Source of the DNA: Fumia sp045121595
GTDB taxonomy: Bacteria; Bacillota; Clostridia; Oscillospirales; Ruminococcaceae
Direction: 5' to 3'
Length of the DNA: 64,000 nt
Assembly: GCA_045121595.1 (NCBI GenBank)
Contig: JBGVGI010000054.1
Coordinates: 1 to 64,000 of the forward strand
Below are positions 44,572 to 52,820 of the stretch, in pieces. The notes beneath the pieces were generated by a model. The model had not been told where the DNA came from, did not search any database, and was given only the letters and a program-made list of their open reading frames with translations. The stretch's first letter is position 1. Each line of letters starts with the position of its first letter. The translations under genes and the position numbers were made by a program.

Positions 44572-45384
44572 ATGAATAAAGAAACAAAACGAAAAATATT
44601 GACCTGCATTATAGGAACGGTTTTTACCTTGAGCTTTTGCTTTCTGTTTGAAGGCAAATCGGTAATGACCCAGACAAAACCTGAAAACGCGGTGTTTTTA
44701 CCCGTTATAACCTATAAAAATATATCGGCAAAGGAAAACGGATACACCGTCACAAGAGAGCAATTTGAAAAAGACCTTGCTTTTCTTAAAGAAAAAGGGT
44801 ATAATTCTGTTGTGGCAAGAGATCTTGTTAGCTTTACAATGGGACTGTCTGAGCTTCCCGAAAACCCCGTTTTAATAACTTTTGACGGGGGATACCGTAG
44901 TTTTCTTACCGAAGCTTTTCCGATTTTGGAAAAATACAATACAAAAGCAGTTGTAAGTATCGTCGGGGAATATACCGATATTTTTTCAAAAGACGTTCCA
45001 AAAGAAGATAAGAACGTAAGACTTTGCTGGGAAGAGGTAAAATATCTTCATTATTCACCGTTTGTGGAGATAGGAAACAACAGTTATTCCTTTTATGACG
45101 AGAACAAAAATCCAACAAAAACACAAATTAAGGAAGACGTTTTAAGGCTACAACAACTTCTGGCAGAAAATATTTATAATATTTCGCTTGTCTTTTCCTA
45201 TCCTCACGGATTTTATTCGAAAGAAACTGAAAAGGTTATAAATGAACTCGGTTTTAAGGTAACGCTTCTGGAAACTGAGGGTAAAAATTATATCACAAAG
45301 GATAAAAGAAGCCTTTTTAACTTAAAAAGATATGAAAGAAAAGCTTCCGACAATACAGCGGAGTTTTTTGAAAAAATAATGTAA
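44572..45384 (+). CDS. Polysaccharide deacetylase-like protein, catalytic residues lost
   Basis: 270 residues with an N-terminal membrane anchor (about 9-27) and a NodB-homology fold (about 40-265). Active NodB enzymes have TFDDG and an H(S/T)xxH motif for metal binding. Here the first is TFDGG and the second reads GNNSYSF, so the metal-binding aspartate and both histidines are gone; the later FSYPHGFYSKET keeps the fold. The protein is predicted to be catalytically dead and may bind glycan or another protein. It sits between gyrA and rsmA, which follows after 12 bp. Confidence 0.85.
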   Translation: MNKETKRKILTCIIGTVFTLSFCFLFEGKSVMTQTKPENAVFLPVITYKNISAKENGYTVTREQFEKDLAFLKEKGYNSVVARDLVSFTMGLSELPENPVLITFDGGYRSFLTEAFPILEKYNTKAVVSIVGEYTDIFSKDVPKEDKNVRLCWEEVKYLHYSPFVEIGNNSYSFYDENKNPTKTQIKEDVLRLQQLLAENIYNISLVFSYPHGFYSKETEKVINELGFKVTLLETEGKNYITKDKRSLFNLKRYERKASDNTAEFFEKIM

Positions 45385-45396
45385 AGGGAGAAAAAA

Positions 45397-46245
45397 GTGG
45401 AGAATTTAAGCAACATTTCTACCATTAAAGAAATATGTGAAAAGTTCGGATTTTCGTTTTCAAAATCGTTAGGGCAAAATTTTCTGATTAACCCTTCGGT
45501 TTGTCCGAGAATTGCCGAAATGGGCGGTGCTTCCCCTGAAACCGGTGTGATTGAAATAGGCACCGGTTTTGGTGTGCTTACTCACGAACTTGCAAAAAGA
45601 GCTAAAAAAGTGGTGGCAATCGAGCTTGATACCAGACTTTTACCTGTTCTGGATTACACTTTATCTGAACATAAAAACGTCAAAATTATAAACGAAGACG
45701 TTTTGAAAGTTGACCTTAAAAAGCTTATGGAAGACGAGTTTGAGGGTATGGATGTATATGTCTGCGCTAATCTTCCATACTATATTACGTCACCCGTTAT
45801 TATGAAGCTTTTGGAGGAAAAACTCAGGATTAAGGCTATTACCGTTATGGTTCAGAAGGAGGCGGCAGTGCGCCTGTGTGCGAAGCTTCCGTCAAGAGAT
45901 TGCGGTGCGGTTACCGTTGCGGTCCGTTATTACAGTGAGCCTAAAACTCTTTTCCCCGTAAGTCGCGGAAGCTTTATGCCTGCACCCAACGTTGACTCTG
46001 CAGTAATAAGACTTGACGTTAAAGAAAACAATAATTTATCAGAAATTGAGGAGAAAAAACTTTTTTCTGTGGTTAAAGGTGCTTTTTCACAAAGAAGAAA
46101 AACGCTTCTCAATACACTTTCTTCACATTTTAAAATTTCCAAGGACGAGGTGTTAAACGCCGTAAAATCGGCTAATTTAAAGGAAACGGCAAGAGCAGAA
46201 GAGCTGAAATTAGAGGATTTTTTGGCACTTTCAAGATTTTTTTAA
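45397..46245 (+). CDS. rsmA: 16S rRNA dimethyladenosine transferase
   Basis: 282 residues from a GTG behind AAGGGAG. KsgA/RsmA dimethylates two adenines in the 3' hairpin of 16S rRNA. SAM motifs: SLGQNFLINP at the start, EIGTGFGVLT, and NLPYYITSPV. A C-terminal helical domain completes it. Probably expressed with the preceding gene. Confidence 0.96.
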   Translation: MENLSNISTIKEICEKFGFSFSKSLGQNFLINPSVCPRIAEMGGASPETGVIEIGTGFGVLTHELAKRAKKVVAIELDTRLLPVLDYTLSEHKNVKIINEDVLKVDLKKLMEDEFEGMDVYVCANLPYYITSPVIMKLLEEKLRIKAITVMVQKEAAVRLCAKLPSRDCGAVTVAVRYYSEPKTLFPVSRGSFMPAPNVDSAVIRLDVKENNNLSEIEEKKLFSVVKGAFSQRRKTLLNTLSSHFKISKDEVLNAVKSANLKETARAEELKLEDFLALSRFF

Positions 46246-46264
46246 AACTTTTTTAAAAAAACAG

Positions 46265-46293
46265 TTGACAAATCAAAAAACCTGTGGTAAAAT
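46265..46293 (+). promoter_or_regulatory. Promoter of the tRNA pair
   Basis: TTGACA and TAAAAT with a 17-bp spacer, about 35 bp before the first tRNA. Confidence 0.8.
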
Positions 46294-46328
46294 ATAATCC
46301 GTTCCTATGAGGAAAGACAAACGTAGAT

Positions 46329-46405
46329 GGCGGTATAGCTCAGCTGGCTAGAGCATTCGGTTCATACCCGAAAGGTCGTGGGTTCAAGTCCAACTGCCGC
46401 TACCA
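46329..46405 (+). tRNA. tRNA-Met (CAT), elongator type
   Basis: 77 nt with encoded CCA. Acceptor GGCGGTA pairs with TGCCGCT (first pair G-U); the D arm is GCTCAGCTGGCTAGAGC, the anticodon CAT in GGTTCATACCC, the T arm GTGGGTTCAAGTCCAAC. The anticodon stem lacks the three G-C pairs of an initiator. Confidence 0.93.
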
Positions 46406-46409
46406 TAAT

Positions 46410-46484
46410 GGCCCGTTGGTCAAGCGGTTAAGACACCGCCCTTTCACGGCGGTATCACGAGTTCGATTCTCGTACGGGTCACCA
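46410..46484 (+). tRNA. tRNA-Glu (TTC)
   Basis: 75 nt with encoded CCA, four bases after the tRNA-Met. The anticodon arm is CCGCC - CTTTCAC - GGCGG and the T arm CGAGTTCGATTCTCG. It belongs to the same transcript. Confidence 0.95.
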
Positions 46485-46486
46485 AG

Positions 46487-46515
46487 AAAAAAGACATCCA
46501 TCCGATGTCTTTTTT
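46487..46515 (+). terminator. Terminator of the tRNA pair
   Basis: AAAAAAGACATC pairs with GATGTCTTTTTT across a five-base loop. Confidence 0.9.
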
Positions 46516-46519
46516 CAGT

Positions 46520-46650
46520 TATATTTATTCCTTGCGGAACAAGTGATATTTACTTTGTAAGTTATATTGCCTTTTGGCCAGTGGTATTCGTCTGCGACGA
46601 GTTTAAGGAACAAATATAATATCACTCCAACGGAGTTGGAATATCACAAA
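46520..46650. repeat. Array of mini-hairpins with GTGATATT-like spacers
   Basis: Successive small palindromes: TTCCTTGCGGAACAAG, TTACTTTGTAA, GGCC-centred GCCTTTTGGCC, TCGTCTGCGACGA and TCCAACGGAGTTGGA. They are separated by near-identical spacers GTGATATT, GTTATATT and GTGGTATT, giving a step of about 18-22 bp. The last part reads ATATCAC, the spacer on the other strand. It resembles interspersed non-autonomous repeats in gut Clostridia genomes. No coding content is believable here. Confidence 0.65.
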
Positions 46651-46732
46651 TCAATTGAATTCACTAAATTAGATTTCATACAGGAAATAATTCATTTTCC
46701 CTCAACACAGCGAAGAAAAACAATGAATAAAC

Positions 46733-46760
46733 GCACTTGGCATATGCCGAGTGCTTTTTT
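46733..46760 (+). terminator. Terminator-like hairpin
   Basis: GCACTTGGCA pairs with TGCCGAGTGC (one G-T) across two bases and is followed by TTTTTT. It lies just before the promoter of the nucleoside hydrolase gene and may close the repeat element. Confidence 0.75.
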
Positions 46761-46770
46761 GTTTTTTCTA

Positions 46771-46799
46771 TTGTTAAAACGTGCTTCAAATGTTATAAT
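46771..46799 (+). promoter_or_regulatory. Promoter of the nucleoside hydrolase
   Basis: TTGTTA and TATAAT, 17 bp apart. The start codon follows after 21 bp. Confidence 0.75.
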
Positions 46800-46820
46800 G
46801 TTAAAAAAGGGGGATTTAAT

Positions 46821-47729
46821 ATGACAGAAGACGTAAGAGTGAGGAATTTGACGGTTCCGAAAGGTAAGGTTGACGTAGTGCTTGATACAGATGCTTTTTG
46901 TGAAGTTGACGATCAGTTTGCGATAGCATATCTTTTAAGCCATAAAGAAAAGCTTAATAAAAAAGCAATTTATGCTGCTCCTTTTTCAAGTCAGTATATT
47001 GACACAGTCGAAGAAGGCGTTGAAAAAAGTTATCTTGAGATTTTAAATATTTTAAATCTCACGGGAGAAAAAGCAGACGTTTTCAGGGGTTCAAAGAGTT
47101 ACCTTCCCGACGAAGAAACTCCCGTTATTTCCGATGCGGCAAACGACCTTGCAAAAAGGGCAGAGGAGTATTCTCCCGAAAATCCGCTTTACATAATAGG
47201 AATCGGTGCGATTACAAACGTTGCTTCTGCGATTTTAATGAATCCGAACGTTGCAGAAAACTGCGTCTTAGTATGGCTTGGCGGTAATGCACATACTCAC
47301 CGTGATAATTTTGAATATAATATGCTTCAGGACGTTGCAGCGGCGAGAGTTGTGTACAAAAGCGAAATCCCCATCGTTCAGCTTCCTTGTGAAGGTGTTG
47401 TAAGTGCGTTTACTTTGTCAAGGCCTGAGCTTGAAGCATGGTTTTTTGGCAAAAATGAGCTTACAAATTATCTTACACAGATTGTAATTGAAAAGATGGA
47501 AAAGGAATCAAAGACTCCTTATTGGGCAAAAACCATCTGGGACGTTACGGCAGTTGCCTGGCTTTTAAATGATGACGACAGATTTATGTCTTCAAGAATA
47601 GTAACTGCACCACTTCCCGCATACGACGACAGATATTCCTTAAATCCCGACGGAAAGCTTATAAGATACGTCTATGAAATCAAAAAAGACAACCTGCTTA
47701 CCGATTTGATAGAAAAACTAACAAAATGA
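46821..47729 (+). CDS. Inosine-uridine-type nucleoside hydrolase
   Basis: 302 residues. The family splits ribonucleosides into base and ribose. The calcium-binding aspartate cluster is DTDAFCEVDDQFA at the N-terminus, and the late aspartate lies in TIWDVTAVAW. The start is the ATG at 46821 behind GGGGG; the frame extends upstream without a site. It precedes two phosphoesterase paralogues that have their own promoter; together they could serve nucleotide or nucleoside salvage, but this is inference. Substrate unknown. Confidence 0.9.
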   Translation: MTEDVRVRNLTVPKGKVDVVLDTDAFCEVDDQFAIAYLLSHKEKLNKKAIYAAPFSSQYIDTVEEGVEKSYLEILNILNLTGEKADVFRGSKSYLPDEETPVISDAANDLAKRAEEYSPENPLYIIGIGAITNVASAILMNPNVAENCVLVWLGGNAHTHRDNFEYNMLQDVAAARVVYKSEIPIVQLPCEGVVSAFTLSRPELEAWFFGKNELTNYLTQIVIEKMEKESKTPYWAKTIWDVTAVAWLLNDDDRFMSSRIVTAPLPAYDDRYSLNPDGKLIRYVYEIKKDNLLTDLIEKLTK

Positions 47730-47741
47730 CAAATTGAAAAG

Positions 47742-47770
47742 TTGACATAAAAATCCGTAGACAGTACAAT
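47742..47770 (+). promoter_or_regulatory. Promoter of the phosphoesterase pair
   Basis: TTGACA and TACAAT, 17 bp apart, 21 bp before the start codon. Confidence 0.8.
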
Positions 47771-47791
47771 ATTATCAAAGGAGATGACGGT

Positions 47792-48904
47792 ATGAATGAC
47801 GTAATGAAAACAACTCCTGCCGTGTTCGTGGTGGGTAATGAATATCAGATTATGGTGCCCGTTAAAGCAGAGAGCCTTATGTGGGTGGAAGTAGGAGATG
47901 AAAAATTCTACGATGAGTCAAACGGCGTACTTCGTTCCAAAACAGAGGTGCACAGAATGACAGTTCCCGCAGAAGTTTTAGACAAAGCGGGAAAATATAC
48001 TGTTTGCTACCGTAAAATTATCGAAAGAAAAGCGTATTTTACAGAATCTGAGGACGAGGTTCAGGTTGAATTTGATTTTTACCCTGTAAAAGGCGGTAAA
48101 ACTGTTGCTTATCAGATTGCAGACGCTCACGATACAACCGATACTCCGATTGCGGCTTATAAAAAGTTTGAAGAGGTTTACGGAAAACCCGATATATTCA
48201 TCTTAAATGGAGACACTCCCAAAGACAGTGGTAAAATAGAAAGTCTTGACACGATATACGTACTTGCAGAAGCGGTTACAAAAGGAAACATTCCCGTTGT
48301 TTTCACAAGAGGTAACCACGATATGCGTGGGGCATACGCTGAAAAGATTGCCGACTGTACTCCTTCTGAAAACGGAAGATGTTATTTTACCTTTAAAACA
48401 GGTGATATTTTCGGAATTATCCTTGACTGTGGTGAGGATAAAGAGGACAGTCGTCCCGGTTATGGCCATACTATTTGTTGTCATGATTTCAGAGTACGCG
48501 AAACAAAATATCTTGAAGAAATCCTTGAAATTAAAAGACCAGAGTATAACGCAGAGGACGTAAAACATAAAATCGTTTTTTGTCACGTTCCGATTACCAA
48601 GAAAAGAGAAGAGCCTTTTGATATAGAGGAAGATATCTATTCTTACTGGGCTAAAATCCTGAAAGAAAAATTTGAGCCTGAAGCAATGCTTTGCGGACAT
48701 ACTCATAAGTATGAAATTTTTTATCCGGGTGATGAAACTGACGTTTTCGGTCATCCGTGTCCTATCGTTACAGGTTCAAAGGTTAAGTTTGACGAAAATA
48801 TTTATGCTGAATATTACGGTGGCGCAGGTTTTATCTTTGAAGACGGCAAAATCACTGTAATTTTCAATGACGGCAAAGAAATTCTCGAAGAAAAGGTGTT
48901 ATAG
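47792..48904 (+). CDS. Metallophosphoesterase, first of a tandem pair
   Basis: 370 residues. An N-terminal beta-rich domain (about 1-105, with YQIMVPVKAESLMWVEVG) precedes a calcineurin-like phosphoesterase domain: ADAH, NGDTP, GNHD, CHVPI and GHTH, all ligand positions present. No signal peptide, so presumably cytoplasmic. The layout resembles purple-acid-phosphatase-type proteins with a leading beta domain. It follows the nucleoside hydrolase by about 60 bp with its own promoter. Substrate unknown. Confidence 0.85.
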   Translation: MNDVMKTTPAVFVVGNEYQIMVPVKAESLMWVEVGDEKFYDESNGVLRSKTEVHRMTVPAEVLDKAGKYTVCYRKIIERKAYFTESEDEVQVEFDFYPVKGGKTVAYQIADAHDTTDTPIAAYKKFEEVYGKPDIFILNGDTPKDSGKIESLDTIYVLAEAVTKGNIPVVFTRGNHDMRGAYAEKIADCTPSENGRCYFTFKTGDIFGIILDCGEDKEDSRPGYGHTICCHDFRVRETKYLEEILEIKRPEYNAEDVKHKIVFCHVPITKKREEPFDIEEDIYSYWAKILKEKFEPEAMLCGHTHKYEIFYPGDETDVFGHPCPIVTGSKVKFDENIYAEYYGGAGFIFEDGKITVIFNDGKEILEEKVL

Positions 48905-48905
48905 T

Positions 48906-50018
48906 ATGAACGACGTTTTAAAAACTGCTCCTGCAGTGTTTGCAATAGCTGATGAATACCAGATAATGGTGCCCGTTAAAGCTGAAACTCTGATGTGGGT
49001 TAAGGTTGGTGACAGAAAGTTTTATGACCATTCAAACGGTATTATCCGCTCAAAAACTGCGGTGCACCGAATGAGAGTACCTGCAAAGCTTTTGGATGAA
49101 GCTAAAAAATATACGCTCGGTTACCGAAAAATTATCGAAAGAAAACCTTATTTTTCCGAAACCGAGGACGTTTGCGAAATCGAATTTGATTTTTACCCCG
49201 TAAAGGGCGGAAGAACTCTTGCTTATCAGATAGCCGATGCACATAACACGGTGGATACACCTGTTGCGGCTGCAAAGTTTTTTGAAGAAAAGTACGGAAA
49301 AATCGACCTTTTTATATTAAATGGTGATATTCCGATTGACAGTGGAAAAATCGAAAACTTTGATACTATTTACGAGCTTATCGGTGCCGTTACAAAAGGG
49401 GAGGTTCCTACTGTTTTTGCAAGAGGAAACCACGATACCCGCGGTGTTTGTGCAGAAAGCATTGCAGAATATACGCCTTCTGAAAAAGGAAACTGTTACT
49501 TTACTTTCAAAGTGGGTGACATTTTTGGTATCGTGCTTGACTGCGGTGAGGACAAAGACGACTCCCATCCCGAATACGGATATACCGTATGTTGTCACGA
49601 GTTCAGACGGGAGGAAACCGATTTCCTTGAAAAAGTTCTTGAGGAAAAGGCTTCACAGTATAATTCCGATGAAATAAAGCATAAAATTGTTGTAAATCAC
49701 GTGCCGATTACCGAAAAGCGCCCCGACCCGTTTGATATTGAGGAAGAACTGTATCAGTACTGGAGTAAGATTTTAAAAGAAAAATTTGAGCCTGAAGTTA
49801 TGCTTTGCGGTCATACTCACGAGCTTGATATTTACTATCCCGGTGATGAGAAAGACGTTTTCGGCCATCCGTGTCCTATCGTTACAGGTTCAAAAGTTGT
49901 TTTTGATGAAAAAATCTATGCAAAATACTATGCAGGTACAGGTTTTATCTTTGAAAACGGCAAGGTAACGGTAATCTTTAACGACAGCGAAAAAGTTTTA
50001 GAAGAACGTGTTTTATAA
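48906..50018 (+). CDS. Metallophosphoesterase, second of a tandem pair
   Basis: 370 residues, co-linear with the preceding protein along its whole length, clearly from a local duplication. It starts one base after the first gene's stop. Catalytic motifs are retained (ADAH, NGDIP, GNHD, NHVPI, GHTH), so both copies should be active. Differences cluster around the loops (HDTTDTP against HNTVDTP, and NGDTPKDS against NGDIPIDS), compatible with different substrates. A strong terminator ends the unit. Confidence 0.85.
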   Translation: MNDVLKTAPAVFAIADEYQIMVPVKAETLMWVKVGDRKFYDHSNGIIRSKTAVHRMRVPAKLLDEAKKYTLGYRKIIERKPYFSETEDVCEIEFDFYPVKGGRTLAYQIADAHNTVDTPVAAAKFFEEKYGKIDLFILNGDIPIDSGKIENFDTIYELIGAVTKGEVPTVFARGNHDTRGVCAESIAEYTPSEKGNCYFTFKVGDIFGIVLDCGEDKDDSHPEYGYTVCCHEFRREETDFLEKVLEEKASQYNSDEIKHKIVVNHVPITEKRPDPFDIEEELYQYWSKILKEKFEPEVMLCGHTHELDIYYPGDEKDVFGHPCPIVTGSKVVFDEKIYAKYYAGTGFIFENGKVTVIFNDSEKVLEERVL

Positions 50019-50026
50019 AAATAATA

Positions 50027-50053
50027 AAAACCCCGAATTTTTTCGGGGTTTTC
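50027..50053 (+). terminator. Terminator of the phosphoesterase pair
   Basis: AAAACCCCGAA and TTCGGGGTTTT pair across four T residues. Confidence 0.9.
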
Positions 50054-50082
50054 TTGCTATTATAAGATAAAAGTTGTATAAT
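50054..50082 (+). promoter_or_regulatory. Promoter of murL-murD
   Basis: TTGCTA and TATAAT, 17 bp apart, directly after the terminator. Confidence 0.7.
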
Positions 50083-50124
50083 AAATATAATCATTTACAT
50101 ATCTATTGTATCGGGAGAAATATA

Positions 50125-51477
50125 ATGAGTAAATTTGAACTTTTCAGAAAAGAATATCCTGAGTTTATTTATCACGGATTTTCGACCTCTTGTGAGGTGG
50201 ATAAGATAAAAGTTAAATATCATTTTGAGATTAAAGGACTGTCTGAATTTTGCCCCGAATGGACTTTTCCTAACGGAAAAAATCTTTCGGTTGATGATAA
50301 GACGGTCAGAAATCTTATATTCTCAATCGGTATGGTGGAGCTTGTAAGCTACTGGAAAATTACCTGTTCACCGCTTGTAACAGTGAAATGTGGAAAACTC
50401 AAATCTTCACAGGTAAACTGGTGGAAAAAACAGTATTTTTACGGGCTTGGAGAGTTTTTCTACCGAAATGAAATTGAAACCGATTTCGATTCATTTATGA
50501 ATATCGTTTCAGAAGGTGAGGAGTATTTACCGCTTGATGAAAAGGTCTCTCTTGAAGGGAATCTTATTTCTATCGGTGGCGGTAAGGATTCAATCGTTAC
50601 GACTGAGCTTTTAAAGGGCGAAGAAAACAGTTTTTATATGATTAACCCGAGAGGAGCTATGGTAAAAACCGTTGAGGTGGCAGGATATAGCGAAAAAGAT
50701 ATCCTTGCGACCAGCAGAACTCTCGATAAAAATATGATTGAACTCAATAAAAAAGGCTTTTTAAATGGCCATACGCCTTTTTCTGCACTCGTTGCTTTTT
50801 CTTCGGTGCTTACTGCCTTTTTAAACGGCAGAAAATACGTGGTTTTGTCCAATGAATCAAGTGCTAACGAAAGCACCGTTTCAGGTACCGACGTAAATCA
50901 TCAGTATTCAAAGAGTTTTCAGTTTGAAAAGGACTTTTTTGATTACGAAAAAGAGTTTATAGGTAGTGGCGTTTATTATTTTAGTTTTCTAAGACCCTGG
51001 AGTGAATTCCAGATTGCAGAATATTTTGCAAAAAATAAAGCGTATCTTCCCGTTTTTAAGAGCTGTAACGCGGGAAGTAAGCAGGATATCTGGTGCGCTG
51101 ACTGCTCAAAATGTTTATTTGTGGCGTTTATTCTTTCGCCTTTCCTCACGCTTTCGGAGATTGAAAAGATTTTTGATAAAAATCTTTTTGAGGAAGAAAA
51201 AATGCTTGATACAATGTATCAGCTTATCGGTATAAGCGAGGAAAAACCCTTTGAATGTGTCGGTAGCCGTGACGAGATAAATACGGCTTTATGTATAGCG
51301 GTGGAGAAAAACAAAGAGAATTTGCCGTATCTGCTCAGGGAGTACGTAAAAACCGACCTTTATAAGATTTATAAAGATCGTGAGAACCCCTATAAAAGTT
51401 ATTATAACAAGGAAAACCAGCTTCCCGCATATTTTGAAAAAATTATAAAAAATGCTTTTAACGGAGAGAAAAAATAA
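50125..51477 (+). CDS. murL: UDP-MurNAc-L-Ala-L-Glu epimerase
   Basis: 450 residues from the ATG at 50125 (GGGAG site). I assign it to MurL, the enzyme first described in Xanthomonas that epimerises the terminal L-Glu of UDP-MurNAc-L-Ala-L-Glu to D-Glu, from the pattern SIGMVELVSYWKITCSP, WWKKQYFYGLGEFFYRNE, ISIGGGKDSIVT, a CADCSKC-like cysteine pair (CNAGSKQDIWCADCSKC) and the murD partner. The nucleotide-binding GGGKDS loop fits an ATP-dependent reaction. Its stop overlaps the next start (TAATG). This would replace or supplement glutamate racemase. Confidence 0.85.
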   Translation: MSKFELFRKEYPEFIYHGFSTSCEVDKIKVKYHFEIKGLSEFCPEWTFPNGKNLSVDDKTVRNLIFSIGMVELVSYWKITCSPLVTVKCGKLKSSQVNWWKKQYFYGLGEFFYRNEIETDFDSFMNIVSEGEEYLPLDEKVSLEGNLISIGGGKDSIVTTELLKGEENSFYMINPRGAMVKTVEVAGYSEKDILATSRTLDKNMIELNKKGFLNGHTPFSALVAFSSVLTAFLNGRKYVVLSNESSANESTVSGTDVNHQYSKSFQFEKDFFDYEKEFIGSGVYYFSFLRPWSEFQIAEYFAKNKAYLPVFKSCNAGSKQDIWCADCSKCLFVAFILSPFLTLSEIEKIFDKNLFEEEKMLDTMYQLIGISEEKPFECVGSRDEINTALCIAVEKNKENLPYLLREYVKTDLYKIYKDRENPYKSYYNKENQLPAYFEKIIKNAFNGEKK

Positions 51478-52790
51478 TGCTTGATAAAATTTATGAAAAG
51501 CTTAACGGCAAAAAAGTTTTACTTTTAGGTTTTGGCAGAGAAGGAAAGGCAACCTACCGCCTTATCAGAAGGAAACTTGATATGCCACTCACCATTGCCG
51601 ATAAAAACCCCGTTGATATGAGAGAGCTTACAGGTGTTACTGTAATTTCGGGTGAAGATTATCAGAAAACCTTAAAGGATTATGACGTTATTATCAAAAG
51701 TCCGGGTATAGTTTTAGAGGATAAGTCCCCTGAAATACTCGAGAAAGTGACGTCACAGACAGAACTTTTTATCTCTGTTTTCAGAAATCAGGTAGTGGGA
51801 ATTACGGGCACTAAGGGCAAAAGTACTACTACAACGCTTATATATCATATTATAAAATCTGTTCACGAAAATACGCTCCTTATGGGAAATATCGGCATTC
51901 CCGCATTTGATCAGGCAGATAAAATCAACGAAGATACTGTGATAGTTTACGAGCTTTCCTGTCATCAGCTTGAGTATATAAACGTCTCTCCGAAGGTTTC
52001 GGTATTTTTAAATCTTTTTGAGGAGCATCTTGACCATTACGGAACTTTTGAAAACTATAAAAAAGCAAAAGAAAATATTGCAAAATATCAAAGTGAAGAA
52101 GACGTACTCATCTGCAACGAGCTTAATATTCCCGAGGGTGTTAAGAGTAATCTTATAAAGGCTTCTTTTGACGGGGTTTCCGACGTTTACGCAAAGGATA
52201 ATTCAGTCTTCTTAAAAGGTGAGGAGCTTGAAATCCCCGTAGACGAGATTAAACTTAAAGGCAGACACAACCTTTATAACATCGCGGTTGCTTTTGCAGT
52301 TTGTTCTGAGATGGGTGTTTCAAAAGAAGATTTTATCAAAGCGCTCAAAAGCTATGAAACCTTGCCTCACAGACTGCAGAATATCGGCACTTTTAATGGT
52401 ATAACTTTTTATAACGATTCGATTTCTACTATTGGTGAAACGGCAATTCAGGCTATAAAAAGCCTGAAAAAGGTGGGAACCTTGCTTCTTGGGGGAATGG
52501 ACAGAGGCGTTGATTATACCCTTTTAGCGGATTTTCTCATTGATGCCGACGTTAAGAATATCGTTTTGATGCCTGATACTTCAAAAAGGCTCTTTAAGCT
52601 TTTTGAAGAAAGAAAAATAAATAAGAATATAGTGTTTGCAAAAGACCTGGAAGAAGCGGTAAAAATATCTAAGGAAATTACAAATAAAGGTGAGATTTGT
52701 CTTTTGTCACCTGCTGCTGCAAGTTACGGCTTTTTCAGGGATTTTGAAGAACGCGGTGAATACTTTGTAAAATATGTAAAAGAGTCGTGA
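51477..52790 (+). CDS. murD2: UDP-MurNAc-L-alanine:L-glutamate ligase (MurD2 type)
   Basis: 437 residues, Mur ligase fold: an N-terminal Rossmann-like part (LLLGFGREGKAT), the ATP site GTKGKSTTTT near residue 110, SCHQLEYI, NLFEEHLDHYG, and NDSISTIGETAIQA where classical MurD has NDSKATN. That last segment and the coupling to murL point to the MurD2 branch, which adds L-glutamate rather than D-glutamate. A second, ordinary murD elsewhere in the genome cannot be excluded. A terminator overlaps the stop codon. Confidence 0.88.
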   Translation: MLDKIYEKLNGKKVLLLGFGREGKATYRLIRRKLDMPLTIADKNPVDMRELTGVTVISGEDYQKTLKDYDVIIKSPGIVLEDKSPEILEKVTSQTELFISVFRNQVVGITGTKGKSTTTTLIYHIIKSVHENTLLMGNIGIPAFDQADKINEDTVIVYELSCHQLEYINVSPKVSVFLNLFEEHLDHYGTFENYKKAKENIAKYQSEEDVLICNELNIPEGVKSNLIKASFDGVSDVYAKDNSVFLKGEELEIPVDEIKLKGRHNLYNIAVAFAVCSEMGVSKEDFIKALKSYETLPHRLQNIGTFNGITFYNDSISTIGETAIQAIKSLKKVGTLLLGGMDRGVDYTLLADFLIDADVKNIVLMPDTSKRLFKLFEERKINKNIVFAKDLEEAVKISKEITNKGEICLLSPAAASYGFFRDFEERGEYFVKYVKES

Positions 52791-52806
52791 TTACGGCTCT
52801 TTTATT
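52779..52806 (+). terminator. Terminator of murL-murD
   Basis: AAAGAGTCGT pairs with ACGGCTCTTT (one G-T) across GATT. It begins within the last murD codons and ends in TTTATTTT. Confidence 0.8.
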
Positions 52807-52820
52807 TTCCTATACTAAAC

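Noticed and set aside
46520..46650. CRISPR array
   Set aside because: The spacers are the conserved part and the palindromes vary, units are only about 20 bp long, and no cas gene is present.
46567..46824. Open frame of 85 codons on the plus strand over the mini-hairpin array
   Set aside because: It runs through the palindrome repeat, a terminator and the nucleoside hydrolase promoter, and has no ribosome site; its sequence follows the repeat units rather than a protein pattern.
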